Positions 19,010-30,569 of a DNA stretch of 64,000 nt are shown here, in pieces. Under the pieces are notes generated by a model. The model searched no databases, had not been told where the DNA came from, and saw only the letters and a list, made by a program, of their open reading frames with translations. Position numbers and translations under genes: made by a program. This stretch comes from Stenotrophomonas sp. YIM B06876 (GTDB taxonomy: Bacteria; Pseudomonadota; Gammaproteobacteria; Xanthomonadales; Xanthomonadaceae), in contig NZ_JAUJUJ010000002.1 of the NCBI RefSeq assembly GCF_030711595.1, forward strand, positions 157,107 to 221,106, read 5' to 3'. The number at the start of each line of letters is the position of its first letter. Within the stretch, counting starts at the first letter, position 1.

Positions 19010-19774
19010 TCAGACCTTGTAGCCGGAGTGGATCGAGACGATCCCGGCGCTGAGGTTCTTGTAGTGGCAGCGCTCGAATCCGGCCTGCGCCATCATCGCC
19101 TTGAGTTCTTCCTGCGGCGGATGCTTGCGGATGCTCTCGGCCAGATACTGGTAGCTGTCCGAATCGCCGCGCGCGAACAGCTTGCCCAGCCGCGGCAGCA
19201 CCTTGAAGGAATGGAAGTCGTAGATCGGCTTGAACCAGTCCACGGTCACTTCGGAGAACTCCAGCACCCGCGCCTGGCCGCCGACCTTGAGCACGCGGTA
19301 CATCTCGCGCAGCGCGGCGTCCTTGTCGGTGACGTTGCGCAGGCCGAAGGAGATCGTCACCAGGTCGAAACTCTGGTCCGGGAACGGCAACGCCTCGGCA
19401 TCGCACTGCACATAGTCGAAACCGGAGACATGGCCGCGATTGGTCAGCCGGTCGCGGCCCACCGACAGCATGCCGGCGTTGATGTCGCCCAGCACCACGG
19501 CGCCCTCACTGCCCACCCGTTGCTTCAGCAGCACCGCGATATCGCCGGTGCCGCCCGCCAGGTCGAGCACGCGGTCGCCCGGCTTGACCTGCGCGGTGGC
19601 GACGAAATAGCGCTTCCACACCCGATGGATGCCCAGGCTCATCAGGTCGTTCATCAGGTCATAGTTGCCGGCGACCGAGGTGAACACCTCGCCGACAAGC
19701 TTCTGCTTGTCCTTGGCGGGCACGTCTCGGAAACCGAAATGGGTGGTACCGGTCTTGTAGGGAGATTCGCTCAT
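19010..19774 (-). CDS. ubiE: Demethylmenaquinone/2-polyprenyl-benzoquinol methyltransferase
   Basis: SAM-dependent C-methyltransferase of ubiquinone (and menaquinone, if made) synthesis. The 254-residue product starts MSESPYKTGTTHFGFRDVPA, has SAM motif I VLDLAGGTGDIAVLL and the UbiE signatures YDLMNDLMSLGIHRVWKR and SFGLRNVTDKDAALREMYRV. It ends MCRxx-like ISIHSGYKV, the usual ending of the family (IHSGYK). The ATG at 19772-19774 is the family start. It is divergent from the cytosine deaminase gene. Confidence 0.96.
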   Translation of the reverse strand: MSESPYKTGTTHFGFRDVPAKDKQKLVGEVFTSVAGNYDLMNDLMSLGIHRVWKRYFVATAQVKPGDRVLDLAGGTGDIAVLLKQRVGSEGAVVLGDINAGMLSVGRDRLTNRGHVSGFDYVQCDAEALPFPDQSFDLVTISFGLRNVTDKDAALREMYRVLKVGGQARVLEFSEVTVDWFKPIYDFHSFKVLPRLGKLFARGDSDSYQYLAESIRKHPPQEELKAMMAQAGFERCHYKNLSAGIVSIHSGYKV

Positions 19775-19913
19775 GCGGCAATTATCGCACCGCCGGCGCC
19801 AGCGCGCCCTTGGCCCACGGCAGGGCCGCCACCGCCCTGCCGTTATCATGCCGACCCTGCGGGTGGCCGCGCGCCTCCTGCCCTGCCCGTCTGTGCCACC
19901 GAGGAAATTCCGC

Positions 19914-20366
19914 ATGATCACCACCCCCGACTATCGCGCCCTGCTCGACACCGCCATCGCCGAAGCCCGCCAGGGCCTGGCCGAAGGCGGCATCCCGATT
20001 GGCGCGGCGCTGTACCACAACGACGGCCGCCTGCTCGGCTGCGGCCACAACCGCCGGGTGCAGGAAGGCGATCCGTCGATCCACGGCGAGACCGACGCCT
20101 TCCGCAAGGCCGGCCGCCAGCGCGGCTACCGCGACACCATCATGGTCACCACGCTGGCCCCGTGCTGGTACTGCAGCGGACTGGTGCGCCAGTTCAACAT
20201 CGGCACCGTGGTGGTGGGCGAATCGGTCACCTTCGGCGGCGGCATCGACTGGCTGCGCGAGAACGGGGTCAACGTCATCGACCTGCAAAGCGAGGAATGC
20301 ATCGCCATGATGGGTGGCTATATCGCCGCCAATCCCGAGATCTGGAACGAAGACATCGGCGAATGA
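19914..20366 (+). CDS. Yeast-type cytosine/nucleoside deaminase (Fcy1-like)
   Basis: Zinc hydrolase of the cytidine deaminase superfamily, expected to deaminate cytosine to uracil for pyrimidine salvage. The 150-residue product has the zinc motifs HGETDA (His and catalytic Glu) and APCWYC (two Cys). The HGE spelling, EGGIPIGAAL, the GESVTFGGG stretch and the C-terminal WNEDIGE resemble yeast Fcy1 more than TadA or bacterial CodA. The ATG at 19914 follows a GAGGAAATT ribosome site. Substrate assignment is by family resemblance. Confidence 0.88.
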   Translation: MITTPDYRALLDTAIAEARQGLAEGGIPIGAALYHNDGRLLGCGHNRRVQEGDPSIHGETDAFRKAGRQRGYRDTIMVTTLAPCWYCSGLVRQFNIGTVVVGESVTFGGGIDWLRENGVNVIDLQSEECIAMMGGYIAANPEIWNEDIGE

Positions 20367-20493
20367 GCGCGGCGTTGCCGGCCGGTCACAGACCGGGGCA
20401 CCCGCCTGTCCGGATTACGTTCCGGTAACACTCCGGTCACCGATTGGGCGCATGCTCCAGGCATCAGGGGGGATACTGATACCGAGGTGATGT

Positions 20494-20745
20494 ATGCCGC
20501 ACCCATCGCGTCCTCTGCCGCCTGCACGTCGCTGCTCGCTGGCCGACGTCGGCGAGCGTCTGCGTACCCAGTACGCCCGCCATCAACGGTCGGCCAGCTT
20601 CTGGAACGCCTATCAGGCCATCCAGGACGAGCTGGCCGAGAGTTTTCCCGGGCAGCGCGTGGAGCTGTGCAACCTGATGGCCGAAATCGCCCAGCGCTTG
20701 GGCGCGGTCGAACAGGCGCAACTGGTGGATACCCCGCCGTTGTGA
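20494..20745 (+). CDS. Small conserved-looking protein of unknown function
   Basis: 83-residue product starting MPHPSRPLPPARRCSLADVG, mostly alpha-helical by composition, no signal peptide, membrane helix or known motif. The upstream GAGGTGATGT gives a plausible ribosome site, and third-position GC bias is coding-like. It stands alone between the deaminase gene and the convergent efflux genes. Function not recognised. Confidence 0.6.
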   Translation: MPHPSRPLPPARRCSLADVGERLRTQYARHQRSASFWNAYQAIQDELAESFPGQRVELCNLMAEIAQRLGAVEQAQLVDTPPL

Positions 20746-20800
20746 GCGCTCCCCACCGCGACGGGTACGCCCGCCGTTGCGGGCCGGTGTGGCCGGGCGC

Positions 20801-22192
20801 TCAGGTGCGCTCGCGCCAGCCACCGCCCAGCGCCTTGTACAGCGACACCCGGTTGGCCTGCCCGGCCAGTTGCGTGGCCACCAGTCCCTGCTGCGCACCG
20901 TAGAGCGTGCGCTGCGCATCCAGCAGCACCAGAAAGCCGTCCAGGCCGGCGTCATAGCGCGCCTGTGCCAGTTCGTGCGCGCGTTGTGCGGCCTGCAGCA
21001 GGGCCTGCTGCGCTGCCTGTTGTTCGCCCAAGGCCTGTTCCAGCGCCAGCGCATCGGCGACGTCGCGGAACCCGCTCTGGATCGCTTTTTCATACTCGGC
21101 CAGGGCGATATCGCGATCGGCATTGGCCACGCCCAGGTTCGCGCGCAGGCGCCCGCCCTGGAAAATCGGCAGGCTGATCTGCGGCATGAAGCTCCAGATC
21201 CGGGTGCCGCTTTCAAACAGGCCCGACAGTTCAGCGCTGGCTGAACCGACCGCGCCGGTCAGCCGGATCGACGGGAAGAACGCCGCCCGCGCCGCACCGA
21301 TATTGGCGTTGCCGGCCAGCAGCCGGTGCTCGGCCGCCATCACATCCGGGCGCCGCAACAGCACCTCGGCCGGCACCCCGGCCGGCAGCGGTTCCAGCCC
21401 GCCCACCTGCGCCACGAATGTCTCCGGCAGCAGATCCGCTGCCACCGTCTGCCCGGCGAGCAGGTTCAATGCGTTGCGGTCCTGCGCCAGCTGCCCGCGG
21501 TAACGCGCCACGTCGGCGCGCGCGGCTTCCAGTTGCGTCTGCGCCTGGTTCAGCTCCAGCGCCGAGGCCGCGCCCAGCCGCTCGCGCTGCTCGATCAGCT
21601 GCAACGAGGTTGCGTGGCTGTCGAAAGTGGCCTGGGCGATACGCAGCCGTTCGCCATCGGCAGCCAGCCCCAGCCAGCTCTGGGCCACGCCCGCCACCAG
21701 CGACAACTGCGCGGCGCGGCGTGCCTCGGCACTGACGAAATACTGCTGCAACGCCGCTTCGCTGAGGTTGCGCACCCGCCCGAACAGGTCCAGTTCGAAC
21801 CCGGCCACGCCCAGATCGGCGCTGTACTGCGTGCCGACCGGCATATCGCCGCCGCTGCGCAGCAACTGGCCGTTGGCTGCCAGGGCCGGCAGCCGCTCGG
21901 CACGCTGGATGCCGTACTGCGCCCGTGCCTTGTCGACATTGAGCATCGCCACGCGCAGGTCGCGGTTGTTCTGCAAGGCCAGCGCGATCACCTCCTGCAG
22001 CCGCGGATCGGTGAAGAAATCGCGCCAACCGGTCTCCGCTGCCGCGCCGCTGGACGCCCCGGCCGACGCCGGTATCGGCCATTGCACCGCCACAGCCGGC
22101 GCCACCTCGACATCACGCGGTTCGAGCACGGCGCACCCGGACACGAACAGGCCCACGGCCAGGGCCAGGGCGCCGGTTGCCGACTTAGACAT
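20801..22192 (-). CDS. RND efflux outer-membrane factor (TolC/OprM family lipoprotein)
   Basis: Outer-membrane channel of the tripartite pump. The 463-residue product starts [20 protein letters not shown] (lipobox VSGC), has two OEP repeats of long alpha-hairpins and the NodT-type segments [35 protein letters not shown] and [13 protein letters not shown]. The ATG at 22190-22192 lies inside the end of the RND gene (8-base overlap), so translation is probably coupled. Closest named family by order and type is SmeF of Stenotrophomonas. Confidence 0.95.
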   Translation of the reverse strand: MSKSATGALALAVGLFVSGCAVLEPRDVEVAPAVAVQWPIPASAGASSGAAAETGWRDFFTDPRLQEVIALALQNNRDLRVAMLNVDKARAQYGIQRAERLPALAANGQLLRSGGDMPVGTQYSADLGVAGFELDLFGRVRNLSEAALQQYFVSAEARRAAQLSLVAGVAQSWLGLAADGERLRIAQATFDSHATSLQLIEQRERLGAASALELNQAQTQLEAARADVARYRGQLAQDRNALNLLAGQTVAADLLPETFVAQVGGLEPLPAGVPAEVLLRRPDVMAAEHRLLAGNANIGAARAAFFPSIRLTGAVGSASAELSGLFESGTRIWSFMPQISLPIFQGGRLRANLGVANADRDIALAEYEKAIQSGFRDVADALALEQALGEQQAAQQALLQAAQRAHELAQARYDAGLDGFLVLLDAQRTLYGAQQGLVATQLAGQANRVSLYKALGGGWRERT

Positions 22193-25100
22193 GGGAATCT
22201 CCTGCATCGATGGCAGCCGGTTGGCGCTTGCGCACAAACAGCTTCTGCACCACCACGAAAAACAGCGGAATGAAGAACACGCCCAGCAGGGTGCCCACGA
22301 TCATGCCGCCGAGCACGCCGGTACCGATCGCGCGCTGCGCACCGGAGCCGGCACCGGCGGCGATCGCCAGCGGCAGCACGCCCAGGCCGAAGGCCAGCGA
22401 GGTCATGATGATCGGGCGCAGGCGGTCACGCACCGCGTGCATGGTGGCGTCGATCAGGCTGGCGCCCTTTTCGACGTTCTCCTTGGCGAACTCGACGATC
22501 AGGATCGCGTTCTTCGAGGTCAGCCCGACCGTGGTCAGCATCGCCACCTGGAAGTAGATGTCGCGCTCCATGCCGCGGAAGGTGTTGGCCAGCACCGCAC
22601 CGAGGATGCCCAGCGGCGCCACCAGCAGTACCGCGGTGGGCACGCTCCAGCTTTCATACAGCGCGGCCAGACACAGGAACACCATCAGCACCGACAGCGT
22701 GTACAGCAGCGGCGTCTGCGAACCGGCCTCGCGTTCCTGGTAGGACAGCGCGGTCCATTCGATACCGAAGCCCGGCGGCAGCTGTCTGGCGAGGCGCTCG
22801 ACCTCGTCCATCGCATCGCCCGAGGCCACGCCTGCGGCCGGCTCGCCCTGGATTTCCATCGCCGCCACACCGTTGTAACGCTCCAGACGCGGCGAACCGT
22901 AATCCCAGCGGCTGCTGGCAAATGCCGGGAACGGCACCATCTCGCCCTTGTTGTTCTTGACCGACCACAGGTTGAAATCCTCCGGATTCATCCGGAACGG
23001 GCTGTCGGCCTGCAGCATCACCCGCTTGACCCGGCCGCGGTCGATGAAGTCGTCCACATACTGGCTGCCCCACGCCGCCGCCAGGGTGCTGTTGACCACG
23101 TCCAGCGACAGCCCCAGCGCGCCGGCCTTGGCAACGTCGATATCGATCCGCAGCTGCGGCGTGTCGTCCTGCCCGTTCGGGCGCACGTTGGCCAGCAGCT
23201 TGCTCTGGGCCGCCAGACCCAGCAGCTGGTTGCGTGCATCCAGCAACGCCTGGTGGCCGTGGCTGCCGTTGTCCTTCAGGAAGAAGGTGTAGCCCGAGCC
23301 GACGCCCAGTTCCGGCATCGCCGGCGGCGGGAAGGCGAAGATGAAGGCGTCTTTGACCTGGCTCAGCGCCCCCATCGCGCGGCCGGTGATCGGCATCGCG
23401 CCCTGTTCGGGCGTGCGCTCGCTCCAGTCCTTGAGCTTGACGAAGGCCATGCCTGCGTTCTGGCCCATGCCGGCAAAGCTGAAGCCCTGCACCGAGAAGA
23501 TCGACTCGACCGCGTCCTTTTCGTTTTCCAGGAAGTGGTTTTCCAGCTTGGAAAGCGATTCCAGCGTGCGCTCCTGGGTGGCCCCGACCGGGGCCTGCAC
23601 CAGCGCCAACAGGATGCCCTGGTCTTCATTGGGCAGGAACGAACTGGGCAGGCGCACGAACAGCACGCCCATGACGATCGCCAGCGCCGCGAACACCGCC
23701 ATGAACCGGCCGGGCCGGGCGAGGATGCCGCGCACGCCGCGCTGGTAGCTGCCACTGGTGCGGTCGAAACCGCGGTTGAAGGCGCCGAAGAAGCGACCCG
23801 ACAGGCCCTTGGGGGCGCCGTGAGGCTGGCCCTTCTGCATCGGCTTGAGCATGGTCGCGCACAGCGCCGGGGTCAGCACGATGGCCACCAGCACCGACAG
23901 CGCCATCGCCGAGACGATGGTCGCCGAGAACTGGCGGTAGATGACGCCGGTGGCGCCGCTCATGAACGCCATCGGCACGAACACCGCCGACAGCACCAGG
24001 CCGATGCCGACCAGCGCGCCGGTGATCTGGCCCATCGATTTGCGGGTGGCCTCCAGCGGCGACAAGCCCTCTTCGGACATGATCCGCTCGACGTTTTCCA
24101 CCACCACGATGGCGTCATCGACCAGCAGGCCGATCGCCAGCACCATCGCGAACATGGTCAGCATGTTGATCGAGAAACCCAGCGCGGCGAGGATGCCGAG
24201 CGTGCCCAGCAACACCACCGGCACCGCGATGGTCGGGATCAGGGTGGCGCGGAAGTTCTGCAGGAACAGGTACATCACCAGGAACACCAGCACGATGGCT
24301 TCGATCAGGGTCTTGATCACCCCTTGGATCGAGACCTTCACGAACGGCGTGGTGTCGTAGGGCACCACGTACTTCAGCCCGGTCGGGAAGTTGGACTGCA
24401 TCCCTTCCAGCGCGCTGCGCACGCCCTCGGCGGTCTCCAGCGCGTTGGCGCCGGTGGCCAGGGTGATGGCGATACCGGTGGACGGCTTGCCGTTGTAGCG
24501 GGTGGTGAAGTCGTAGGTTTCCGCGCCCAGCTCGACCCGGGCGACATCGCCCAGGCGCAGTTCGCCCCCCTGCTCGCTGCTGCGCACCAGGATGTTGCGG
24601 AACTGTTCGGGAGTCTGCAGGCGGTCCTGCGCGTTGATGGTGGCGTTGAGCTGCTGGCCCTGTACCGACGGCGAGCCGCCAAGCTGGCCGATCGCCACCT
24701 GCGCGTTCTGCGCGCGGATCGCGCCGGTGACATCGGCCACCGACAACCTGTAGGTGTGCAGCTTGTTCGGGTCCAGCCAGATGCGCATGGCGTACTTGCC
24801 GCCGAACACCTGGATGTTGCCCACGCCCGGCACCCGGCTGAGGCTGTCGACGACGCTGGAACCGACGTAATCGGCGATGTCGGTGGCATCCATGCTGCCG
24901 TCTTCGGACACAAAACCGATCACCTGCAGGAAGCCGCTGGACGACTTGGCCACATTGATGCCCTGGCGCTGCACTTCCTGCGGCAACAGCGGCATCGCCA
25001 GCTGCAGCTTGTTCTGCACCTGCACCTGGGCGATGTCCGGATCGGTCCCGCTCTGGAAGGTCAGGGTGATGCTGGCCTGGCCGTTGGAGGAGCTGTTGGA

Positions 25101-25337
25101 CGACAAATAGATCAGCCCGTCCAGGCCCTTCATGTTCTGCTCGATGATCTGCGTCACCGAGTCTTCAACCACCTTGGCCGAGGCGCCGGGGTAACTGGCG
25201 CTGATCGCCACGGCCGGCGGCGCCACTTCCGGATACATCGATACCGGCAGCTTGAACAGCGACAGTGCGCCGGCCAGCATGATGACCAGGGCGATGACCC
25301 AGGCGAAAACGGGGCGATCAATAAAGAAACGTGCCAT
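22185..25337 (-). CDS. RND multidrug efflux inner-membrane transporter (AcrB/SmeE type)
   Basis: Proton-driven exporter of hydrophobic drugs. The 1050-residue product has the HAE1 layout: helix 1 at 10-28, two large periplasmic loops and twelve membrane helices. The proton-relay double aspartate is in helix 4 ([14 protein letters not shown]), and the essential helix-10 lysine is in [16 protein letters not shown]. Length equals AcrB/MexB. It lies 12 bases behind the adaptor gene and overlaps the channel gene, giving a complete pump operon in the SmeDEF order. Confidence 0.97.
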   Translation of the reverse strand: MARFFIDRPVFAWVIALVIMLAGALSLFKLPVSMYPEVAPPAVAISASYPGASAKVVEDSVTQIIEQNMKGLDGLIYLSSNSSSNGQASITLTFQSGTDPDIAQVQVQNKLQLAMPLLPQEVQRQGINVAKSSSGFLQVIGFVSEDGSMDATDIADYVGSSVVDSLSRVPGVGNIQVFGGKYAMRIWLDPNKLHTYRLSVADVTGAIRAQNAQVAIGQLGGSPSVQGQQLNATINAQDRLQTPEQFRNILVRSSEQGGELRLGDVARVELGAETYDFTTRYNGKPSTGIAITLATGANALETAEGVRSALEGMQSNFPTGLKYVVPYDTTPFVKVSIQGVIKTLIEAIVLVFLVMYLFLQNFRATLIPTIAVPVVLLGTLGILAALGFSINMLTMFAMVLAIGLLVDDAIVVVENVERIMSEEGLSPLEATRKSMGQITGALVGIGLVLSAVFVPMAFMSGATGVIYRQFSATIVSAMALSVLVAIVLTPALCATMLKPMQKGQPHGAPKGLSGRFFGAFNRGFDRTSGSYQRGVRGILARPGRFMAVFAALAIVMGVLFVRLPSSFLPNEDQGILLALVQAPVGATQERTLESLSKLENHFLENEKDAVESIFSVQGFSFAGMGQNAGMAFVKLKDWSERTPEQGAMPITGRAMGALSQVKDAFIFAFPPPAMPELGVGSGYTFFLKDNGSHGHQALLDARNQLLGLAAQSKLLANVRPNGQDDTPQLRIDIDVAKAGALGLSLDVVNSTLAAAWGSQYVDDFIDRGRVKRVMLQADSPFRMNPEDFNLWSVKNNKGEMVPFPAFASSRWDYGSPRLERYNGVAAMEIQGEPAAGVASGDAMDEVERLARQLPPGFGIEWTALSYQEREAGSQTPLLYTLSVLMVFLCLAALYESWSVPTAVLLVAPLGILGAVLANTFRGMERDIYFQVAMLTTVGLTSKNAILIVEFAKENVEKGASLIDATMHAVRDRLRPIIMTSLAFGLGVLPLAIAAGAGSGAQRAIGTGVLGGMIVGTLLGVFFIPLFFVVVQKLFVRKRQPAAIDAGDSHV

Positions 25338-25349
25338 GGGATTCTCCGC

Positions 25350-26528
25350 TTACTGCTGGGCGGCCGGCACCGCGGCGGCGGCACTGGCGGGCGGGGCCGT
25401 GTCGGCACCCTTCTCGGTGGCCTGGACCGGCATCCCGGGGCCGATCTTCTGCAGGCCTTCGACGATGACCTTGTCACCGGCCTGCAATCCGGCCTCCACC
25501 AGCCACTTGTCGGCGATGGCGCGGCTGACCGTGACCGGACGCACCTCGACCTTGCCCTCGGCATTGACCACCATGGCGCTGGTATTGCCCTTGGGATCGC
25601 GGGCGATGCCCTGCATCGGCACCAGCAGCGCCTGTTCGCGGATGCCGCTGCCCACCTGGGCGCGCACGTACATGCCCGGCATCAGCTCACCTTCGGGATT
25701 GGCCACGCGCACGCGCAGGTTGAAACTGCCCGTGGCCGGGTCGACGCTGACCTCGGAGAACTGCAGCGTGCCCTTGTGCGCGAACTCGCTGCCATCCTCG
25801 AGCAGGATCGTCACCGGCAACTGCTCGTTGCCCTGCAGGCGGCCGGCCGCCAGTTCGCGGCGCAGCTGTAACAGTTCGCTGGAAGACTGGGTCAGATCGA
25901 TGTGGATCGGATCGAGCTGGTGGATCGTGGCCAGTGCGCCGGCCTGCCCGGCGGTGATGAGCGCGCCCTGGGTCACCGCGGACTTGCCGATACGGCCGCT
26001 GATCGGCGCGCTGATACGCGCATACCCCAGCGTGACATTGGCCGCGTCGAGCGCGGCGCGCGCGGCCGCGACATCGGCCTGGGCCTGCTGCATCGCCGCC
26101 TGCGCGTTCTCGTTGTCCTGCACGCTGACCGCCTTGACCTTGGCCAGTTCGGCGATGCGGCGCGCACTCAGGCGCGCGGCTTCGGCGGTGGCTTCGGCGC
26201 GCGCCAGCTGGGCGCGGGCGCTGTTGGCCTGGGCGCGGTAGGCTGCGTCATCGAGCTGGTACAGCGGCTGGCCGGCCTTCACCTGCCCGCCTTCGGTGAA
26301 CAGGCGCTTGGCGACGATGCCGTTGACCTGCGGCCGTACTTCGGCGACCTGGTAGGCCACGGCACGGCCGGGAAGCTCGCGGGTCAATGTGACCGGCGCG
26401 GTGGCCAAGGTGACCACGGTGACCTGTCCCGGCCCCTGCGCCGGCGGCGCCCCGGCCCCCGCGCAGGCGGACAGCGCCAGGGTCAAAGCAAGGGACAGCG
26501 CGGCAAGACGGCGGGGGGATCGGGTCAT
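25350..26528 (-). CDS. RND efflux periplasmic adaptor (AcrA/SmeD type lipoprotein)
   Basis: Membrane fusion protein joining pump and channel. The 392-residue product starts MTRSPRRLAALSLALTLALS with lipobox LSAC, then a lipoyl-like half (AEVRPQVNGIVAKRLFTEGG), a long alpha-hairpin rich in Ala and Gln, the second lipoyl half (GYARISAPISGRIGKSAV), a beta-barrel and a membrane-proximal domain. The ATG at 26526-26528 is the start that gives the signal peptide. First gene of the efflux operon, read from the promoter at 26652-26681. Confidence 0.95.
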   Translation of the reverse strand: MTRSPRRLAALSLALTLALSACAGAGAPPAQGPGQVTVVTLATAPVTLTRELPGRAVAYQVAEVRPQVNGIVAKRLFTEGGQVKAGQPLYQLDDAAYRAQANSARAQLARAEATAEAARLSARRIAELAKVKAVSVQDNENAQAAMQQAQADVAAARAALDAANVTLGYARISAPISGRIGKSAVTQGALITAGQAGALATIHQLDPIHIDLTQSSSELLQLRRELAAGRLQGNEQLPVTILLEDGSEFAHKGTLQFSEVSVDPATGSFNLRVRVANPEGELMPGMYVRAQVGSGIREQALLVPMQGIARDPKGNTSAMVVNAEGKVEVRPVTVSRAIADKWLVEAGLQAGDKVIVEGLQKIGPGMPVQATEKGADTAPPASAAAAVPAAQQ

Positions 26529-26651
26529 GACAGGGGCTCGAGAGGAAAGAAGGGTCGCCGCTACCCGCGGCCGAAGATCGGAGTTGCGCATGGGGGCCAG
26601 CCGTTCACCGCCACAGGGGCAACGGCATGCGGATTCACGGGGAGGGCCGCG

Positions 26652-26681
26652 AATATACATACATGCGCGGATGTTTGTAAA
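26652..26681 (-). promoter_or_regulatory. Efflux operon promoter with TetR (AcrR/SmeT-type) operator
   Basis: The near-perfect palindrome TACATACAT-N6-ATGTTTGTA (26656-26679, one mismatch between arms) closely matches the AcrR box of E. coli (TACATACAT...ATGTATGTA) and the SmeT-type operators. On the minus strand it lies inside a promoter TTTACA (26681-26676), 18-base spacer, TATATT (26657-26652). Repressor binding would therefore block RNA polymerase directly. A TATAAT at 26686-26691 on the plus strand may serve the regulator gene, which would put both genes under the same operator. Confidence 0.8.
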
Positions 26682-26725
26682 CAGCTATAATTCAGCCCGG
26701 TTTCATTCCGGATGTGAGCAACGCC

Positions 26726-27385
26726 ATGGCCAGACGGACCAAAGAAGAAGCCCAGGCCACCCGCGAAGGCATCCTCGACGCGGCCCGGGATTGTTTCCAC
26801 GAGCACGGCGTGGCCGGCGCCAGCCTGGCGATGATCGGCAACCGCGCCGGTTTTACCCGCGGCGCGGTGTACTGGCATTTCAAGAACAAGACCGAGGTGC
26901 TGGAGGCACTGGTCAAACGCGAGCGCCTGCCCTTCATCGAACGCCTGCGGCGCAGCTGCTCGGCGCAGCGCACCACTCCGGTGCTGGATCTGCGCTCGGC
27001 GCTGCTGGTGACCCTCGACGAGCTGGCCCGCGATGACCGTGGCCGCCAGACGATGGAGATCATGCTGCGCAACGACCTGTCCGCCGAGAGCGTGGCGATG
27101 CAGCGCATCCACAAGGAAAACGCGCAGGAGCAGATGGAGATCTACACCCGCGTCTTCACGCGCGCGCGCGAACTGGGCCAGCTGCGCGAATTCGCCGAGC
27201 CGCGCACCATGGCGCGGATGTTGCACACCTGCCTCACCGGGGTGATCTACAACGCGATGATCCAGCCGGAGCTGTTCGACATCCGCCGCGATTTCCAGCA
27301 GATCCTGGATGTGGTGCTGTACGCCCACGTCAAGGAAGGCGTGTTCACCTGCGGCGCCGAGCCGTCACCGCTGCCGCTGGACTGA
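26726..27385 (+). CDS. TetR-family repressor of the efflux operon (AcrR/SmeT type)
   Basis: 219-residue regulator starting MARRTKEEAQATREGILDAA. The N-terminal helix-turn-helix (about 28-50: SLAMIGNRAGFTRGAVYWHF) is characteristic of the AcrR/TtgR/SmeT branch, as is the C-terminal ligand-binding domain with RTMARMLHTCLTGVIYNAM. It is divergent from the pump genes with the operator in between, so it very likely represses them and itself and is released by pump substrates. A GTG at 26714 is an alternative start. Confidence 0.93.
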   Translation: MARRTKEEAQATREGILDAARDCFHEHGVAGASLAMIGNRAGFTRGAVYWHFKNKTEVLEALVKRERLPFIERLRRSCSAQRTTPVLDLRSALLVTLDELARDDRGRQTMEIMLRNDLSAESVAMQRIHKENAQEQMEIYTRVFTRARELGQLREFAEPRTMARMLHTCLTGVIYNAMIQPELFDIRRDFQQILDVVLYAHVKEGVFTCGAEPSPLPLD

Positions 27386-27421
27386 GCGTGCACAAGCGCC
27401 GCGGCACCGCCGGGCGCGCAG

Positions 27422-27450
27422 AAAAACCGGCGGCACCCCGTGCCGCCGTC
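27422..27450. terminator. Terminator between hslU and the TetR gene
   Basis: GGCGGCAC-CCC-GTGCCGCC (27429-27436 with 27440-27447), followed on the minus strand by GGTTTTTC. It lies 21 bases past the hslU stop and also follows the convergent TetR gene. Confidence 0.8.
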
Positions 27451-27470
27451 CGGGTTTCCGGCAATGGCAA

Positions 27471-28844
<1,374 letters not shown>

Positions 28845-28920
28845 ATCGGACTCTTTGAGGTCGATCCCGCACCGGCGGGATGCCGTGGAACAGGGAAGCG
28901 GTGAACCGCGGCAGAGCGCG

Positions 28921-29472
28921 TTACAGCTCTTCCACCACCACGTTGCGATTGGTGTAGATGCAGATGTCGCCGGCGATGTTGATCGACTCGGTGGCGATCG
29001 CCCTGGCATCGAGTTGGGTATGCGCCATCAAGGCGCGCGCCGCCGAGAGCGCATAGGAACCGCCCGAGCCGATCGCGATGATGCCGTCCTCCGGCTCGAT
29101 CACATCACCGGTGCCGCTGATGATCAGCGAGGTCTCGCGATCGGCCACCGCCAGCAGTGCTTCCAACTTGCCCAGCCGGCGCTCGGTGCGCCAGTCCTTG
29201 GCCAGTTCCACCGCGGCGCGGGTCAGTTGGCCGTGCTTTTCCAGCTTGGCCTCGAACAGCTCGAACAGGGTGAAGGCATCGGCGGCGGCACCGGCAAACC
29301 CGGCCAGCACCTGGCCGTCACGGCCGAGCCGGCGCACCTTGCGCGCGTTGCCCTTCATCACGGTATGGCCCAGCGTGACCTGGCCGTCACCGGCAATGGC
29401 CACATGCTCGCCACGGCGGACACAGATGACGGTGGTGGCGTGGAATACGGTGGGATTCTGACTGGGGTCCAT
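28921..29472 (-). CDS. hslV: ATP-dependent protease HslVU, peptidase subunit
   Basis: Threonine peptidase related to proteasome beta subunits. The 183-residue product is [12 protein letters not shown] followed by [19 protein letters not shown]; the mature enzyme would begin at the Thr after the 12-residue propeptide, longer than the single Met removed in E. coli. The family-typical [20 protein letters not shown] region and [14 protein letters not shown] are present. Middle of the lptM-dapF-DUF484-xerC-hslV-hslU block. Confidence 0.96.
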   Translation of the reverse strand: MDPSQNPTVFHATTVICVRRGEHVAIAGDGQVTLGHTVMKGNARKVRRLGRDGQVLAGFAGAAADAFTLFELFEAKLEKHGQLTRAAVELAKDWRTERRLGKLEALLAVADRETSLIISGTGDVIEPEDGIIAIGSGGSYALSAARALMAHTQLDARAIATESINIAGDICIYTNRNVVVEEL

Positions 29473-29665
29473 ATGGCCTCCGGGATACTGTCAGCCGGTA
29501 ATGGGGGCTGGCGGATGGCCGATCAAGAGCAGCGTCATCGGCGCGTACGTGGCCATCGCCCTGCACAACCGGCCCACCATGGCTGCAAGTGCCTGAAAGC
29601 AGCACGTTCAGCCGGTGTGGGGACGCGGCTGGCGTTGCCTGCCGGGCGCTGAATGCCGGCTCCGG

Positions 29666-30550
29666 CTACGGCGTCTTGCGGCGCCTGGCCCGCGGATGGG
29701 TGGCGTCGTACACCTTGGCCAGATGCTGGAAATCCAGGTGGGTGTAGATCTGGGTGGTGGCGATATCGGCATGGCCGAGCAGTTCCTGCACCCCACGCAG
29801 GTCACCGGAAGATTCCAGGATATGGCTGGCGAAACTGTGCCGCAGCATGTGCGGATGGACGTGCTTGAACAGCCCCTGGCGCTGGGCCAGCTGCTTGATC
29901 CGGATCTGCACCGCGCGTTGCGAGATGAACGCGCCGCCGCGACCGGGAAATACCGGAGCCTCCGCCGTGGCCGCGCCTTCCGCGCGCCAGTCGAGCAACG
30001 CCTTGCACGCATGCGACCCAACCGGCACCAGCCGCTGCCGCTGGCCCTTGCCGACGACACTGACACTGCCGCCGATGAAATCCAGATCGCGCCAGCGCAG
30101 CGTGCACAGCTCGCTCAGACGCAGCCCGGAGGAATAGAACAGTTCCAGCAAGGCGCGATCGCGCCGCCCGAGCGGCGCGTCGGTGGGCAGTTCCACCAGC
30201 CGCACCGCCTCGTCGGCATCGAGCACCTGCGGCAGTCTGCGCGGCGCCCTGGGCGCGCGCAGCCCGGCGGTCGGATCGACCTCGATCCGGCCCTGCCTGA
30301 GCAGCCAGGTGTAGAAACTGCGGCAGGCCGAGAGCCGCCGCTGCAGGCTCTTGGACGCCAGCCCGCGGCGGTGTTCGGCGGCGATGAACTGCCGCAACTG
30401 GTCGGCCTGCAACGCCTCGAGCGGATCACCGCTGCCCGCTTCGCTCCAGCCCGACAGCGCAGCCAGATCGCGACGGTAGGCATCCAGGGTGTGCGCCGAC
30501 ATGCGGCGCTCCACCTGCAGATAGGCAAGGAAATCCTCGCAGGCACTCAT
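29666..30550 (-). CDS. xerC: Tyrosine recombinase XerC
   Basis: Resolves chromosome dimers at dif together with XerD. The 294-residue product has an N-terminal SAM-like DNA-binding domain and a catalytic domain with the Arg in SSGLRLSELCTLRW, the HxxR in HPHMLRHSFASHIL, and the His/Tyr in LLGHADIATTQIYTHLD. No mobile-element context, so it is the housekeeping recombinase; its position after dapF and the DUF484 gene is the conserved one. Confidence 0.96.
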   Translation of the reverse strand: MSACEDFLAYLQVERRMSAHTLDAYRRDLAALSGWSEAGSGDPLEALQADQLRQFIAAEHRRGLASKSLQRRLSACRSFYTWLLRQGRIEVDPTAGLRAPRAPRRLPQVLDADEAVRLVELPTDAPLGRRDRALLELFYSSGLRLSELCTLRWRDLDFIGGSVSVVGKGQRQRLVPVGSHACKALLDWRAEGAATAEAPVFPGRGGAFISQRAVQIRIKQLAQRQGLFKHVHPHMLRHSFASHILESSGDLRGVQELLGHADIATTQIYTHLDFQHLAKVYDATHPRARRRKTP

Positions 30551-30569
30551 GACGCTGCAGCCGGCAACT

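Noticed and set aside
21627..25871. A very long plus-strand open frame (1414 codons) opposite the efflux genes, and similar long frames opposite other genes
   Set aside because: Antisense shadows caused by high GC and rare stop codons. The protein text is low-complexity His/Arg/Gln-rich, while the minus strand codes for recognised efflux proteins over the same bases.
29666..30550. Tyrosine recombinase as sign of a mobile element
   Set aside because: Sequence and context (dapF, DUF484 gene, hslVU) are those of housekeeping XerC. No attachment repeats or cargo genes nearby.
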